From Pedobacter sp. B4-66 (lineage in GTDB: Bacteria; Bacteroidota; Bacteroidia; Sphingobacteriales; Sphingobacteriaceae), in contig NZ_JAFVME010000003.1 in assembly GCF_018492665.1 (NCBI RefSeq), forward strand, positions 434,001 to 498,000: DNA of 64,000 bases, read 5' to 3'. Shown here piece by piece: positions 43,747 to 53,573 of this stretch. Position 1 is the stretch's first letter; each line of letters begins with the position of its first letter. The notes beneath the pieces are model-generated. The model saw only the letters and a program-made list of their open reading frames with translations. It did no database searches and was not told where the DNA came from. The translations under genes and the position numbers were made by a program.

Positions 43747-44157
43747 ATGGAAAAACTATATACTGCATCCGTAATCGCTAAGGGCGGTCGTGATGGACAT
43801 ATCAAATCTAATGACGGAATAATAGAATTCGATTTAAGAAAACCAAGAGAGCTTGGTGGACAAGGTGGGGCTACAAATCCGGAGCAATTATTTGCTGCTG
43901 CCTGGGGAGCATGTTATTTAGGCGCATTAGGTTCAATTGCACAACACGATGGCGTTGATACTTCAGAAGCGACTGTAGATGTTCAAGTGTCTTTTAATAA
44001 AGATGGCAACTCGTTTGTTTTATCAGCTGATTTAGATGTACATATTCCTGGGATAAGTACGGAAGAAGCCCAACATCTTGCCGAAAAAGCACACAGGGTA
44101 TGCCCCTATTCTAAAGCTACTAAGGGCAATATTGAAACAAGAGTTACAGCCTTATAA
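43747..44157 (+). CDS. ohr: Ohr/OsmC-family organic hydroperoxide reductase
   Basis: This 136-residue protein has the Ohr pattern 'GGRDGHIKSNDG', 'GATNPEQLFAAAWGACY' with peroxidatic Cys56, and 'RVCPYSKAT' with resolving Cys119. Ohr reduces organic and lipid hydroperoxides with lipoylated protein as donor. The Ohr type is preferred to OsmC because of the short N-terminus and the 'NPEQLFAA' motif. No OhrR-like MarR regulator is adjacent. A very long perfect terminator hairpin follows. Confidence 0.93.
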   Translation: MEKLYTASVIAKGGRDGHIKSNDGIIEFDLRKPRELGGQGGATNPEQLFAAAWGACYLGALGSIAQHDGVDTSEATVDVQVSFNKDGNSFVLSADLDVHIPGISTEEAQHLAEKAHRVCPYSKATKGNIETRVTAL

Positions 44158-44160
44158 GTC

Positions 44161-44226
44161 ATAACTTAATCATAAAAAAAGTCCTGAGGTGTATTTACCT
44201 CAGGACTTTTTTTATGATTAAGTTAT
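44161..44226. terminator. Bidirectional terminator between ohr and bioB, perfect 30-bp stem
   Basis: Arms 44161-44190 and 44197-44226 are exactly complementary over 30 bp with a 6-nt loop. The core GTCCTGAGGT stem is flanked by A7/T7, giving U-tracts for both convergent genes. Confidence 0.92.
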
Positions 44227-44233
44227 AATGCTA

Positions 44234-45244
44234 TTAAACTGCTGCTTCAGTTTGCTTATCTGCAATTGTATTGGCAGGTCTGCCATTTTTAAAAGCATCG
44301 CGCGTTTTTAAGCCTAACAATTCAAACATAGCCATATCATCAACGAAGGCCGGATTTGGTGTAGTCAATAATTTATCACCTGCAAAAATTGAGCTTGCAC
44401 CTGCCATAAAGCAAAATGCCTGTTCTAGCGTACTCATTTCATTTCTACCTGCCGAAAGACGAACAACCGAATTTGGCATTACAATACGGGCAGTAGCAAT
44501 CATTCTAACCATATCCCAAATCGGAACACGCGGTTGCGATTCAAGCGGCGTTCCTTTTACAGGAACCAACGCGTTTACCGGAACTGACTCAGGGTGAACA
44601 GCCATATTAGCTAATGTCTGTAGCATAGAAACACGGTCTTCCTCAGTTTCGCCTAATCCAATAATACCACCACTACATACCGTTAATTTTGCTTTGCGTA
44701 CATTTTTTATAGTATTCAAGCGGTCATCATAAGTACGGGTTGAGATGATACGTTTATAGTCATCCTCTGAAGTATCTATATTATGATTATAAGCATATAA
44801 GCCTGCATCAGCAAGTCGTTGAGCCTGGTTTTCGGTAAGCATACCTAAGGTACAACATACCTCCATATCCATATCATTTACAGCCTTCACCATTTCAATT
44901 ACACGGTCAAAGTCACGGTTATCACGTACTTCGCGCCATGCCGCACCCATACACAAACGTGATGCGCCACCCTCTTTGGCTTTAACGGCTGCACTTACTA
45001 CCTGGCTCACCTGCATTAGCGGCTGAACTTCCAATTCAGTATGGTAGCGTGCTGCCTGCGGACAATAAGAGCAATCCTCAGCACAACCACCTGTTTTAAT
45101 TGAGATCAAAGAACTTACCTGTACTTCTGAGTAGTCCTTATTCTCGCGGTGTATTGTTGCGGCCTCGTAAACGAGATCCAAAAAAGGCTTATGATATATA
45201 GCTGATATTTCTTCTTTTGTCCAGTTGTGTTTTGTTGGTTGCAT
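44234..45244 (-). CDS. bioB: Biotin synthase
   Basis: This 336-residue radical-SAM enzyme has Cys54-x3-Cys58-x2-Cys61 in '[10 protein letters not shown]' for the 4Fe-4S cluster, '[12 protein letters not shown]', 'VCCTLGML', '[12 protein letters not shown]' and '[10 protein letters not shown]' with the Arg ligand of the auxiliary 2Fe-2S cluster. It inserts sulfur into dethiobiotin. It is the last gene of a minus-strand operon wbqC-corA-mgtE-bioB (19 nt after mgtE) and the rest of the biotin genes are not in the window. Confidence 0.97.
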   Translation of the reverse strand: MQPTKHNWTKEEISAIYHKPFLDLVYEAATIHRENKDYSEVQVSSLISIKTGGCAEDCSYCPQAARYHTELEVQPLMQVSQVVSAAVKAKEGGASRLCMGAAWREVRDNRDFDRVIEMVKAVNDMDMEVCCTLGMLTENQAQRLADAGLYAYNHNIDTSEDDYKRIISTRTYDDRLNTIKNVRKAKLTVCSGGIIGLGETEEDRVSMLQTLANMAVHPESVPVNALVPVKGTPLESQPRVPIWDMVRMIATARIVMPNSVVRLSAGRNEMSTLEQAFCFMAGASSIFAGDKLLTTPNPAFVDDMAMFELLGLKTRDAFKNGRPANTIADKQTEAAV

Positions 45245-45263
45245 ATAATAATGAATAATAGAA

Positions 45264-46613
45264 TTAAAGTAAAAGTTTGCTCGCTAATCCTAGCAGCAGC
45301 AAAAATCCGAAAACATCTGTAAATGTTGTAATAATTATTGAAGAAGCAATGGCCGGATCAATTCCAACCCGCTTTAAAATTAAAGGAATACCTGCTCCGG
45401 TAATACCGGCTATTAATAAATTGCCTGTCATGGCCAGAAAAATCACCAATCCAAGCATCGGATTCGAGTCAAAGAATACGGCGAATAAAAACACTATTAA
45501 TCCCGTTACCGCACCGTTTATAAGACCTACGGTAACTTCCTTTAATACCGTTCTGTAAGCCTGGTTATCCGTTAAGTCATATAATGAAATCCTTCTTACG
45601 GTTACAGCAAGCGCCTGTGTGGCCGCATTACCGCCCATTCCGGCTATAATTGTCATGTAAGCAGGAAGAACATCAATAAGCTTAATGGTGGGCTCAAAAT
45701 GACGGATAACACCTGAGGCAAGAAATGCTGTCCCTAAGTTTAATATCAACCATGGTAAACGCGACTTTACAGCTTCAATCCAGTTACCGCTCAGTTCCTC
45801 ATCTTCCGATACCCCGGATATCTTCAAGATATCTTCCGTGTTCTCATCTTCCAGAACGTCGATAACATCGTCAAAAGTTACTTTTCCAAGCAGCTTCATA
45901 TTATCATCCAAAACCGGAATACTGGTTATGTTATATTGAGAAATAAGCCTCGCAACCTCTTCCTGATCCGTATCCGGATGAACCCATGCAACCTCAGCTT
46001 TAACAAGTTCTGTTATTTTCACATTGCCTTTAGCTTTAATGATATCCTTTAAAGAAACAATCCCTTGAAAGGTATTTTCATCATCAATAACATAAACGGT
46101 ATAAAACTCTTCGATTTCTTCACTTTGGCGGATGATCTCATCGATTGCATCCTTTTTGGTAAGATTTAGATTGATACGGATAAACTCCGTATTCATCAAA
46201 CCACCTGCAGTTTCTTCGTGGTAACTTAATAAGTTACGGATGCTGGATGCATCATCTTCACTCAGGTCGCCAAGAATCTCTTTCTGCTCGTGTTCCTCCA
46301 GCTGAGAAATGATGTCCGTAGCATCATCATAATCCAGCTCTTCAACAATCTCTGTACGCTTATCAGGATGAAGCTGAAGTAAAAGTTCCTCAGGATGTGA
46401 TTCTTCATGCATTTCCGAGATGACCTCAGACGCAATCTCTACCGATAAGAGATTGATAATACGTTGCCTATCTTCTTTAGTTAAACTTTCGAATAAGATC
46501 GCAATTTCAGACGCGTGATATTCTTCGAGGATACCCTTTAGTTCCTCATCACTACCGCCTAAAGCAGCCTTAATCTTAGATACGTCTGTTTTGTCTAGAT
46601 CGAAAGATTGCAT
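45264..46613 (-). CDS. mgtE: MgtE magnesium transporter
   Basis: This 449-residue protein has the MgtE order: an N-terminal helical domain ('[20 protein letters not shown]', '[18 protein letters not shown]'), two CBS domains ('[11 protein letters not shown]', '[11 protein letters not shown]'), a plug helix and five membrane segments with '[19 protein letters not shown]' and a conserved pore Asp near the end ('[10 protein letters not shown]'). MgtE is a Mg2+-gated magnesium channel. It lies 27 nt after corA, a second and unrelated magnesium channel. Confidence 0.97.
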   Translation of the reverse strand: MQSFDLDKTDVSKIKAALGGSDEELKGILEEYHASEIAILFESLTKEDRQRIINLLSVEIASEVISEMHEESHPEELLLQLHPDKRTEIVEELDYDDATDIISQLEEHEQKEILGDLSEDDASSIRNLLSYHEETAGGLMNTEFIRINLNLTKKDAIDEIIRQSEEIEEFYTVYVIDDENTFQGIVSLKDIIKAKGNVKITELVKAEVAWVHPDTDQEEVARLISQYNITSIPVLDDNMKLLGKVTFDDVIDVLEDENTEDILKISGVSEDEELSGNWIEAVKSRLPWLILNLGTAFLASGVIRHFEPTIKLIDVLPAYMTIIAGMGGNAATQALAVTVRRISLYDLTDNQAYRTVLKEVTVGLINGAVTGLIVFLFAVFFDSNPMLGLVIFLAMTGNLLIAGITGAGIPLILKRVGIDPAIASSIIITTFTDVFGFLLLLGLASKLLL

Positions 46614-46640
46614 AAGCCGCTAAGGTAAGAATAATCAGTC

Positions 46641-47762
46641 CTATTTAAACCATCCTTTACGCCAGAAATATATGATTTGTGCTACTGCGATAAGCCCCAT
46701 ACCAACCATCGTATATAAATAACCATGCGCTGCATACAACTCGGGCATGTTTTTGGGCAATAATTTACCTGTAACCGGATCCTCGATAGCGAAGTTCATT
46801 CCGTAAATTCCTGCAATAAAAGTTAAAGGAATAAAGATGGATGAGATAATGGTAAGCACCTTCATAATCTCATTCATTCGGTTACTTATCATAGATAAAT
46901 ACATGTCCAGATTACTAATAGAGATCTCCTTTAAGGATTCAACAACATCAATAATCTGAATGCAATGATCGTAAGCATCTTTAATATAGAGCCTTGTCTG
47001 TTCAGTAACCAAACCACTGTCACTTCTCAGTATGTCATTCAGTTTATCCCGTTCCGGCCAAACCACCCTTCTTATACCAATCAGATTTCTTTTAATCATT
47101 TGCGTGTCGAACATCACCGATTTATCTGGTTTATCAAACAAACGATCCTCCACGGCATCCAGATCCTCACTCCACATATTTAAAATCACAAAATAAGTAT
47201 CTACAATGATGTCCATTAAGGCATACATTAAATAACTGCTTCCTGCAATCCTGATGTTGCCTTTTCCGCCTCTTAACCTTGCTCTTATAGGCTCCAGACA
47301 ATCTTCATAGGTTTCCTGAAGTGTAAACAATGCATTGTCTGTTAACAAAAAAGATACCTGTACATTATCCAGTTCCTTGTTTTCATCCAAATTAAGCATC
47401 CTGCTCACGGCGAAATCATACCCCTCATACTCCTCAAACTTAGGTCGTTGGTAAGTCCTGGTGATGTCCTCCAAAACAAGTTTATTTACATTGAAATCAC
47501 TAGATAAAGTCTCAAACATTTCAAGAGAATTGTATCCTTTAATCTCAATCCAAAACGTAAAACTCTTATCAGCAACTATTTGAGATACATTACTTAAAGA
47601 ACTAAGTTCTTTAACCTCATAGTGCTCAGCATTATATTTATATAGCTTAATTACAGGTTTTAAAGCATTCTCATCAATGAAAATTAACCCTGGACTAGAG
47701 CCCGCTGCCGGCAGCGAATACTTCTTATGCTTATGATGTTTACGTTTTGCCTGTTTACTCAT
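46641..47762 (-). CDS. corA: CorA magnesium/cobalt transporter
   Basis: This 373-residue protein has a large N-terminal cytoplasmic domain and two C-terminal membrane helices with the 'YGMNF' signature (GMN) on the periplasmic loop; 'MSIRNM'-type sequence appears as 'LYLSMISNRMNEIMKVLT'. CorA forms a pentameric channel for Mg2+ and Co2+. A basic His/Lys-rich start ('KQAKRKHHKHKK') is unusual. It begins 1 nt after the wbqC-like stop, so it is cotranscribed with it, followed by mgtE. Confidence 0.96.
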   Translation of the reverse strand: MSKQAKRKHHKHKKYSLPAAGSSPGLIFIDENALKPVIKLYKYNAEHYEVKELSSLSNVSQIVADKSFTFWIEIKGYNSLEMFETLSSDFNVNKLVLEDITRTYQRPKFEEYEGYDFAVSRMLNLDENKELDNVQVSFLLTDNALFTLQETYEDCLEPIRARLRGGKGNIRIAGSSYLMYALMDIIVDTYFVILNMWSEDLDAVEDRLFDKPDKSVMFDTQMIKRNLIGIRRVVWPERDKLNDILRSDSGLVTEQTRLYIKDAYDHCIQIIDVVESLKEISISNLDMYLSMISNRMNEIMKVLTIISSIFIPLTFIAGIYGMNFAIEDPVTGKLLPKNMPELYAAHGYLYTMVGMGLIAVAQIIYFWRKGWFK

Positions 47763-47763
47763 A

Positions 47764-48378
47764 CTATATATATGATTTAGCTTGTGGACCCTGGTTAAAC
47801 AATAAGTCTACAATACTTAAATTTGGTTTAAACCCTTCTCTGTCATCGAACACCTGAAAATAAGGCTTATATATTGCATTATCCTCAACATTTTTAAAAT
47901 GTATTTTGTTGGTTCTATAGTCCAGCTCCGAGGGAACATCATCAATGTATTCAGTTGTAAAATCAAGTTTTATATTCTGCTTGAGCTGTTTCAACAACCA
48001 ATCCACTATTTCAAGGTTGTAATCAAACAGGAATTCATACTCATTATTATAAAAACGAGCGAACTCATCCTCATAAAACTCGAAGTACGCAGAATTGCGA
48101 TAGCAACTCTCAAGGCTCTTCCAGTGTAGCCTTTGCCAGTTAAAATCGTTACTAATTTTAACATCTTTAACCTTTGTATGTACTTTTTCGCCCCTAATAA
48201 CGGGCACAATAAGATCCAAACTTCCGTTTGGCGAGTATATTCTTGCTCTGTTTCTGTAGGTTTGTTTAGGGAAATGCTCTTCCTTTTCAATCAAAAAGTT
48301 ACCTTCAAAGTCTTTTAAACCAGAAAAATAACTGATCGGTGGAAGATAAAAAAGTGGGAATATAGCTGAACTTTGCAT
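47764..48378 (-). CDS. WbqC-family protein
   Basis: From ATG 48378 this is a 204-residue protein of the WbqC family: 'AIFPLFYLPPISYFSGL', 'HFPKQTYRNRARIYSPNG' and 'IVPVIRG', with 'WQRLHWKSLESCYRNSAYFEFY' in two blocks. WbqC-like proteins occur in polysaccharide clusters and their function is not settled. The longer frame to 48486 would overlap the divergent acyltransferase gene and is rejected. First gene of the operon with corA, mgtE and bioB. Confidence 0.88.
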   Translation of the reverse strand: MQSSAIFPLFYLPPISYFSGLKDFEGNFLIEKEEHFPKQTYRNRARIYSPNGSLDLIVPVIRGEKVHTKVKDVKISNDFNWQRLHWKSLESCYRNSAYFEFYEDEFARFYNNEYEFLFDYNLEIVDWLLKQLKQNIKLDFTTEYIDDVPSELDYRTNKIHFKNVEDNAIYKPYFQVFDDREGFKPNLSIVDLLFNQGPQAKSYI

Positions 48379-48416
48379 CTGATAATTTATGTTTGCATTC
48401 TCAATTCGCCAAATTA

Positions 48417-49289
48417 ATGATAAAAAAAACCTTTTCTTATATAGGAATCTTTTTTTTGAACATTTTGTCTTTGCTCCCAACCCCATTGCTGTACTTCTTT
48501 GCAGCGGTATTATACTATCCGCTATATTATATTGTAGGCTACCGTAAAAAGGTTGTGCGGAAAAACCTTACCAATTCATTCCCTAATAAGAGTATTGAGG
48601 AGATAATAACAATTGAGAAAGCCTACTACAAACACTTTGCACGTCTTATTTTGGAGACTATAAAAATGGCTTCCATTTCTCAATCCGAGCTTACGAAACG
48701 TGTAAAGTTTAACAACCTCGAACTTGTAGAAGAACAAGTTAAAAACAACCAGAGTATATTGGCCTGTACCGGGCATTATTGCAACTGGGAATGGGGAATG
48801 CTGGCGCTTAGTAAAGCCATTTCTCCGCAAAACTACGTGATCTATAAGCCTCTTCATAATGAGCTGTTTGATAGTTGGTTCTATAAAATGCGTACTAAAT
48901 TTGGCAACAGATTTATAGCTATGAGGCAAACGCTTAGAACATTAGCGTCTACAAGGAATGAACTCACCATGTTTTGTTTTGCTAACGACCAAACACCGGC
49001 AGGAAACGAGATTCAGTACTGGCTTCCTTTCCTTAATCAAGAAACGCCGGTATTACTTGGATTAGAAAAAATAGCCAAACAAACCAACAGGCCTGTTATC
49101 TACTTCAAGATGAAACATATAAAAACCGGTTATTATGAGGTAGATTGTGAGACGGTATGCCTCGATCCAAGTAAAACCGCAGAACATCAAATAACTGACA
49201 TTAGTTTCAATATCCTTGAAAATATGATCAATGATAACCCTGCTTACTGGCTATGGAGCCATAGGCGATGGAAGCACAATAAACACTAA
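48417..49289 (+). CDS. LpxL/HtrB-like lipid A acyltransferase
   Basis: From ATG 48417 it has 290 residues: an N-terminal membrane anchor, 'GYRKKVVRKNLTNSFP', the catalytic HX4E motif His120-Glu125 ('HYCNWEW'), 'VYKPLHN'-like 'VIYKPLHNELFD' and a C-terminal 'YWLWSHRRWKH'. This family adds secondary acyl chains to lipid A at the inner membrane. The ORF extension to 48393 uses TTG within a TATGTTTG promoter-like box (48388-48395) and is rejected. It is followed by a glycosyltransferase after 12 nt. Confidence 0.92.
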   Translation: MIKKTFSYIGIFFLNILSLLPTPLLYFFAAVLYYPLYYIVGYRKKVVRKNLTNSFPNKSIEEIITIEKAYYKHFARLILETIKMASISQSELTKRVKFNNLELVEEQVKNNQSILACTGHYCNWEWGMLALSKAISPQNYVIYKPLHNELFDSWFYKMRTKFGNRFIAMRQTLRTLASTRNELTMFCFANDQTPAGNEIQYWLPFLNQETPVLLGLEKIAKQTNRPVIYFKMKHIKTGYYEVDCETVCLDPSKTAEHQITDISFNILENMINDNPAYWLWSHRRWKHNKH

Positions 49290-49301
49290 AACGCAGGATA
49301 A

Positions 49302-50318
49302 ATGGAACCAAGTGTAGCAGTAGTGATTTTGAATTGGAATGGGCAGGCGTTGCTTCAGCAATTTTTACCCGGTGTAATTCAATCTAAATACAATAATTTA
49401 CAATTAATAGTTGGCGACAATGCTTCAACTGACAATTCAGTTGAGTTTGTGCGTGCTAATTATCCTGATATCAGGATAATACAAAATGATGCCAACTACG
49501 GATTTGCCGAAGGATATCGCAAAATACTAGAGCAAGTAGAGGCCGATTATTATGTGCTTTTAAACTCAGATGTAGAAGTTCCGGTAAATTGGATACAGCC
49601 GGTTATAGATTTGATGCAAAGCGATGACCTGATAGCTGCTGCTCAGCCAAAAATAAAATGGCAAAAAAACAGAAATGAATTTGAATATGCCGGAGCTGCC
49701 GGAGGATATTTGGATCTTCATGGGTTTCCATTTTGCAGAGGCAGGTTGTTTGAGACTGTCGAAGCAGATCATGGTCAATACAATAATTCATCAGAGATAT
49801 TCTGGGCCAGTGGTGCTGCACTGTTCATAAAAAGCAAGCAATGGAAAGAAGTTGGTGGTCTCGACCCCGATTTCTTTGCTCATATGGAAGAAATAGATCT
49901 TTGCTGGCGCTTAAAAAACCTTGGCTATAAAGTAGTTTATTGTGCCGATGCAGAAATATATCACGTTGGCGGCGGTACTTTAAGTGCAAACAATCCTTAT
50001 AAAACCTATTTAAACTTTCGAAACAACCTGATTATTCTTCAAAAGAATTTGCCATTGAGCGATGCTTATTCAAGAATATTTATCAGGATGTGTCTCGATT
50101 TTATAGCCTGGATTCACTTTTTACTGCAAGGGAAAACAGATTTTGCTTTTGCGATCAATAAAGCACATTTTCATTTCCTTAAAAGCCTATCGGCCAATGC
50201 AAAAAAAAGAACAGCTAAACAGATTAGCTTTCAAAAACACGTTGGCCAATATCCTGCAAGTATAGTATACGCTTACTTTATAAAGAAAATCAGATTTTTC
50301 AGTCAGTTAAAAAGCTAG
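49302..50318 (+). CDS. Family 2 glycosyltransferase
   Basis: This 338-residue GT-A enzyme begins 'VAVVILNWNG', has the nucleotide loop 'VGDNASTDNS', 'YYVLLNSDVEVP' with Asp for metal-nucleotide binding and 'GLDPDFFAHMEEIDLCWRL' near the acceptor site. The set resembles rhamnosyl- or similar transferases for surface glycans. It lies 12 nt after the LpxL-like gene, and both act on envelope lipids or glycans, so they form an operon. Sugar and acceptor cannot be read. Confidence 0.93.
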   Translation: MEPSVAVVILNWNGQALLQQFLPGVIQSKYNNLQLIVGDNASTDNSVEFVRANYPDIRIIQNDANYGFAEGYRKILEQVEADYYVLLNSDVEVPVNWIQPVIDLMQSDDLIAAAQPKIKWQKNRNEFEYAGAAGGYLDLHGFPFCRGRLFETVEADHGQYNNSSEIFWASGAALFIKSKQWKEVGGLDPDFFAHMEEIDLCWRLKNLGYKVVYCADAEIYHVGGGTLSANNPYKTYLNFRNNLIILQKNLPLSDAYSRIFIRMCLDFIAWIHFLLQGKTDFAFAINKAHFHFLKSLSANAKKRTAKQISFQKHVGQYPASIVYAYFIKKIRFFSQLKS

Positions 50319-50355
50319 AGATTATGACAGATTGTGCTATAGCATCAATATAACA

Positions 50356-51324
50356 TCAATCCTTTTTCTCAGGAACAAATGATATTACCCCTGCCCTGTT
50401 TGCTACGCTTACAATTGCTTTGTAAATATATTCGCAAACCAGTTTTTCGCCAGCTATATTGATATGGGCAATGTCATCTTCCGGTGTATGATATTGTTGG
50501 TGACCTCCAGTATGAAAGCCTAGCACAGAGATATTCTTTTTGTAGAACGACACATGATCTGAGCCACCTACATCATAAGGAATCACAATCGGGTTAATAC
50601 CCACCTGTGGTCCAAGGCTTTTCATTAATTCCATACCACCATCAAAGGAGGCCGCACCACCCATGTACAATTGCTTTTCAGCATTCATACGACCAACCAT
50701 GTCCATATTCAACATTAGTTTAATAGATGATAACGGAATTAAAGGGTGCTCAACAAAATAGCGAGATCCTAATAAACCTTGTTCTTCAGCACCAAAAGCG
50801 ATTATAAGCACACTACGCTTTAAATCTTTTCTATTAGCCGATAGTTTCTCCGCAATTTCCAACAAAGCAGCTGTTCCACTCGCATTATCATCAGCACCAG
50901 GATGAATACCAACCGTATCAGGCTTTTTAGATGATGGCCCTCCCATTCCCAAATGATCATAATGAGCGCCAAGAACAATAAACTCATTCTTTAAAACAGG
51001 ATCGCTACCCTCAATAAAACCAATTACATTCTGTGTTTCAACTCTAGGCGTATCCGTAACCCCTTTTTTTACCCTTATTTTGGCAACAAACTCCTGTAGG
51101 TAACTATCATTAATTGGCTTAATACCGGCCTTTTTAAAATCCTTAACCAGGTAATTAACAACCTTTTTATTCTGTTTAGTTCCAGGAAAACGACCTGCCA
51201 TTTTTGGTGAGGCAAGAAACGAAATATGGCCTAAAATCTCTTTTTCAGTAACATCTGTTTGCGCAATAGCACCAAAGCCGATAACAGAACATGCTGCCGT
51301 TAGTAAACAAGTCTTAATTTGCAT
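50356..51324 (-). CDS. M28-family zinc aminopeptidase
   Basis: This 322-residue exported peptidase has a signal peptide ending 'GFGAIAQ' and the M28 metal ligands: 'GAHYDHLG', 'PGADDNASGTA', 'AFGAEEQGLLGS' (catalytic Glu-Glu), 'NMDMVGR' and 'HTPEDDIAHIN'. It removes N-terminal residues from peptides in the periplasm or outside the cell. It starts 4 nt after aroQ on the same strand, an unusual pairing that is probably only shared transcription. Confidence 0.94.
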   Translation of the reverse strand: MQIKTCLLTAACSVIGFGAIAQTDVTEKEILGHISFLASPKMAGRFPGTKQNKKVVNYLVKDFKKAGIKPINDSYLQEFVAKIRVKKGVTDTPRVETQNVIGFIEGSDPVLKNEFIVLGAHYDHLGMGGPSSKKPDTVGIHPGADDNASGTAALLEIAEKLSANRKDLKRSVLIIAFGAEEQGLLGSRYFVEHPLIPLSSIKLMLNMDMVGRMNAEKQLYMGGAASFDGGMELMKSLGPQVGINPIVIPYDVGGSDHVSFYKKNISVLGFHTGGHQQYHTPEDDIAHINIAGEKLVCEYIYKAIVSVANRAGVISFVPEKKD

Positions 51325-51328
51325 ATTT

Positions 51329-51748
51329 CTAGCCCTTTAGCAAACTTTCGATTGCCAATCTATATCCATCCATACCAAAACCAGTTAAAACGCCCCTACA
51401 GTTCTTACCTGTAAGCGAAATGTGCCTATACTCCTCCCTTGCATAAATATTAGATATATGAACCTCAATTACAGGAGTTTTGATAGCTGCAATTGCATCA
51501 GCAATGGCTACTGAAGTATGCGTATATGCACCGCCATTTAGTACAATACCATCATAGTCAAAACCAACCTCATGCAGTTTATTTACAAGCTCGCCCTCAA
51601 CATTACTCTGATAATAATCAATTTCAATGATACTGTACATTTCGCGCAATTGCGGAATATATTGATCAAAGCTTAAATTTCCATAAATACCGGGCTCTCT
51701 AACCCCTAAAAGGTTTAAATTTGGGCCGTTAATAATTTGTATCTTCAT
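51329..51748 (-). CDS. aroQ: 3-dehydroquinate dehydratase, type II
   Basis: This 139-residue enzyme has the type II motif 'NGPNLNLLGVREPGIYG' with catalytic Arg17 and Tyr22, 'NGGAYTHTSVAIADAI' and 'VEVHISNIYAREEYRH', where the His is the general acid. It carries out the third step of the shikimate pathway. TAAGTTTG (51761-51754) lies 5 nt before ATG 51748, predicting a leaderless mRNA. The M28 peptidase gene follows after 4 nt. Confidence 0.97.
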   Translation of the reverse strand: MKIQIINGPNLNLLGVREPGIYGNLSFDQYIPQLREMYSIIEIDYYQSNVEGELVNKLHEVGFDYDGIVLNGGAYTHTSVAIADAIAAIKTPVIEVHISNIYAREEYRHISLTGKNCRGVLTGFGMDGYRLAIESLLKG

Positions 51749-51753
51749 CAGTT

Positions 51754-51761
51754 CAAACTTA
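51754..51761 (-). promoter_or_regulatory. -7 box 5 nt before the aroQ start codon
   Basis: TAAGTTTG on the minus strand matches TAnnTTTG at all fixed bases. No consensus -33 element at the expected distance. Confidence 0.5.
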
Positions 51762-51792
51762 AAGCTAAAAACTTACATCAGAAAATTTTTGT

Positions 51793-52692
51793 GTGATTAA
51801 AAACCCCTATTTAAAATCGTTTAAAGACTATCTGAAGCTGGAGCGCTCGCTATCAGCCAACTCCATTGATGCCTATTTAACTGATATCGATAAGTTATCA
51901 CAGTATCTTGAATCGGTAAACAAACCAGTTAATTTTAAGGAGGTTACCAACGAAGACTTAAAGTTGTTTATAACATGGGTAAATGAATTAGGGATGCTTC
52001 CAAGTACGCAAGCAAGGGTAATATCAGGGCTCAAATCCTTTTTTAGCTTTATGTTACTTGAGCAGATTATCTCTGTAGATCCGACTGAACTACTGGAATC
52101 GCCCCGACTATCTCGCAAGTTACCTGACACACTCAATATCATAGAAATCAACCAGTTAATTGATGCTATTGATGCTTCAAAGCCTGAAGGGATGCGAAAT
52201 AAAGCCATGCTCGAAACGCTTTACGGGTGTGGTTTGAGGGTTACAGAGCTTATCAGCCTGAGAATATCCAACATCTATTTCGAAAATGAGTATATTAAAG
52301 TAATAGGAAAAGGCAATAAAGAACGTATTGTACCAATTGGAACAACCGCTCTTAAGTTCATTAAAATCTACATTGAAGAATCAAGAGTTCATATTAGCAT
52401 TAAGAAAGGGAATGAAGATTATATCTTTTTAAATCGTGGAGGAACCGGTTTATCAAGGATTTCCGTTTTTACCACTATAAAAGCCTTGGCTATAAAAGCC
52501 GGAATAAACAAAAGTATTAGTCCGCATACCTTTAGGCATTCGTTTGCTACACATTTAATAGAAGGCGGTGCCGATTTAAGAGCTGTACAGGAAATGTTAG
52601 GTCACTCAAGCATTACTACAACCGAGATTTACACCCACCTGGACAGAGATTATTTAAAAGGAGTGGTTACAGAATTTCACCCAAGAAACTAA
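51793..52692 (+). CDS. xerD: XerD-like tyrosine recombinase, GTG start
   Basis: This 299-residue recombinase has an N-terminal SAM-like domain and the catalytic set Arg149 ('GLRVTEL'), Lys173, His245 and Arg248 ('HTFRHSF'), His271 ('LGHSS') and nucleophile Tyr280 ('TEIYTH'). Length and motifs fit the housekeeping XerC/D pair that resolves chromosome dimers at dif; an integrase is unlikely because there is no mobile element next to it. The first ATG would remove the DNA-binding domain, so GTG 51793 is the start. Confidence 0.92.
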   Translation: MIKNPYLKSFKDYLKLERSLSANSIDAYLTDIDKLSQYLESVNKPVNFKEVTNEDLKLFITWVNELGMLPSTQARVISGLKSFFSFMLLEQIISVDPTELLESPRLSRKLPDTLNIIEINQLIDAIDASKPEGMRNKAMLETLYGCGLRVTELISLRISNIYFENEYIKVIGKGNKERIVPIGTTALKFIKIYIEESRVHISIKKGNEDYIFLNRGGTGLSRISVFTTIKALAIKAGINKSISPHTFRHSFATHLIEGGADLRAVQEMLGHSSITTTEIYTHLDRDYLKGVVTEFHPRN

Positions 52693-52709
52693 ACTATAAC
52701 AATGAAAGA

Positions 52710-53567
52710 CTAATTAGGATGTGAGCAGATAATCATCCTATCCTTTCCTTGCATATCTTTCCTTAACTCTATATTTATAAATGATTTATCAATTAACATC
52801 TGCACAGTTTCTTTACCTAAATACTCATTAATCTCGAAACATAAAAGACCATTACTATTCAGGTTTTTAAGGGCAAATTCTGCAATTGCTTCGTAAAATA
52901 TAAGCGGCTTTTCATCAGAAACAAACAATGCCAAATGGGGCTCATTTTCCAATACATTGTGGTGCATTGCCTTTTGCTCTTCCATTGTTATGTAAGGAGG
53001 ATTGCTTACAATCAAATTATATTTTTCGTCGCTACTATAATTTAAAATATCAGCATGAATAAAGTTAACTTCAACACTATTTAACAGTGCATTTTCCATT
53101 GCAGCGGTCAAAGCACCCTCCGAAACATCAATAGCACTTACCTTAAAATCAGGTCCCAGATTCTTTTTTAAGGAAATAGCGATACAACCGCTTCCCGTTC
53201 CAATATCCAGTAGGCTCCCTCCCTTTAATGAAGCTGAATTGCATCTTTCAATAATCCAATCAACAAGTTCTTCAGTTTCCGGGCGGGGAATTAATACAGC
53301 AGGATTAACCTTAAAAGTTAAACCATAAAAAACGGCATCACCAATTACGTATTGCAAAGGCTCCCCGGTCTTCAATCTATCTAATACTTGTAGGTAGGCA
53401 TTGTGTTTAACTTCTTCTACCTCAGTGCTTCCATTTAGCATCAACTGGCTCCTATTGAAACCAGAAATATGCTCCACAATAATATTGAAAATAGAAATTA
53501 TTTCCTGTTCGTCGTAAATCTCTATTAACTCTTTCGTAAAATGATGCAATAATTGCTTTAAATTCAT
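52710..53567 (-). CDS. prmC: Release factor glutamine methyltransferase
   Basis: From ATG 53567 it has 285 residues: an N-terminal helical domain, 'VLIPRPETEELVDWII', the SAM site 'LLDIGTGSGCIAISL' and the active-site motif 'VSNPPYI', which binds the glutamine of the GGQ loop of release factors. It methylates that glutamine in RF1 and RF2. A TACTTTTG box (53581-53574) lies 6 nt before the ATG. It is divergent from ribD and shares its control region. Confidence 0.95.
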   Translation of the reverse strand: MNLKQLLHHFTKELIEIYDEQEIISIFNIIVEHISGFNRSQLMLNGSTEVEEVKHNAYLQVLDRLKTGEPLQYVIGDAVFYGLTFKVNPAVLIPRPETEELVDWIIERCNSASLKGGSLLDIGTGSGCIAISLKKNLGPDFKVSAIDVSEGALTAAMENALLNSVEVNFIHADILNYSSDEKYNLIVSNPPYITMEEQKAMHHNVLENEPHLALFVSDEKPLIFYEAIAEFALKNLNSNGLLCFEINEYLGKETVQMLIDKSFINIELRKDMQGKDRMIICSHPN

Positions 53568-53573
53568 GCTATG

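Noticed and set aside
51793..52692. Integrase of a mobile element
   Set aside because: Length and motifs fit housekeeping XerC/D; no attachment repeats, tRNA or phage genes are beside it.
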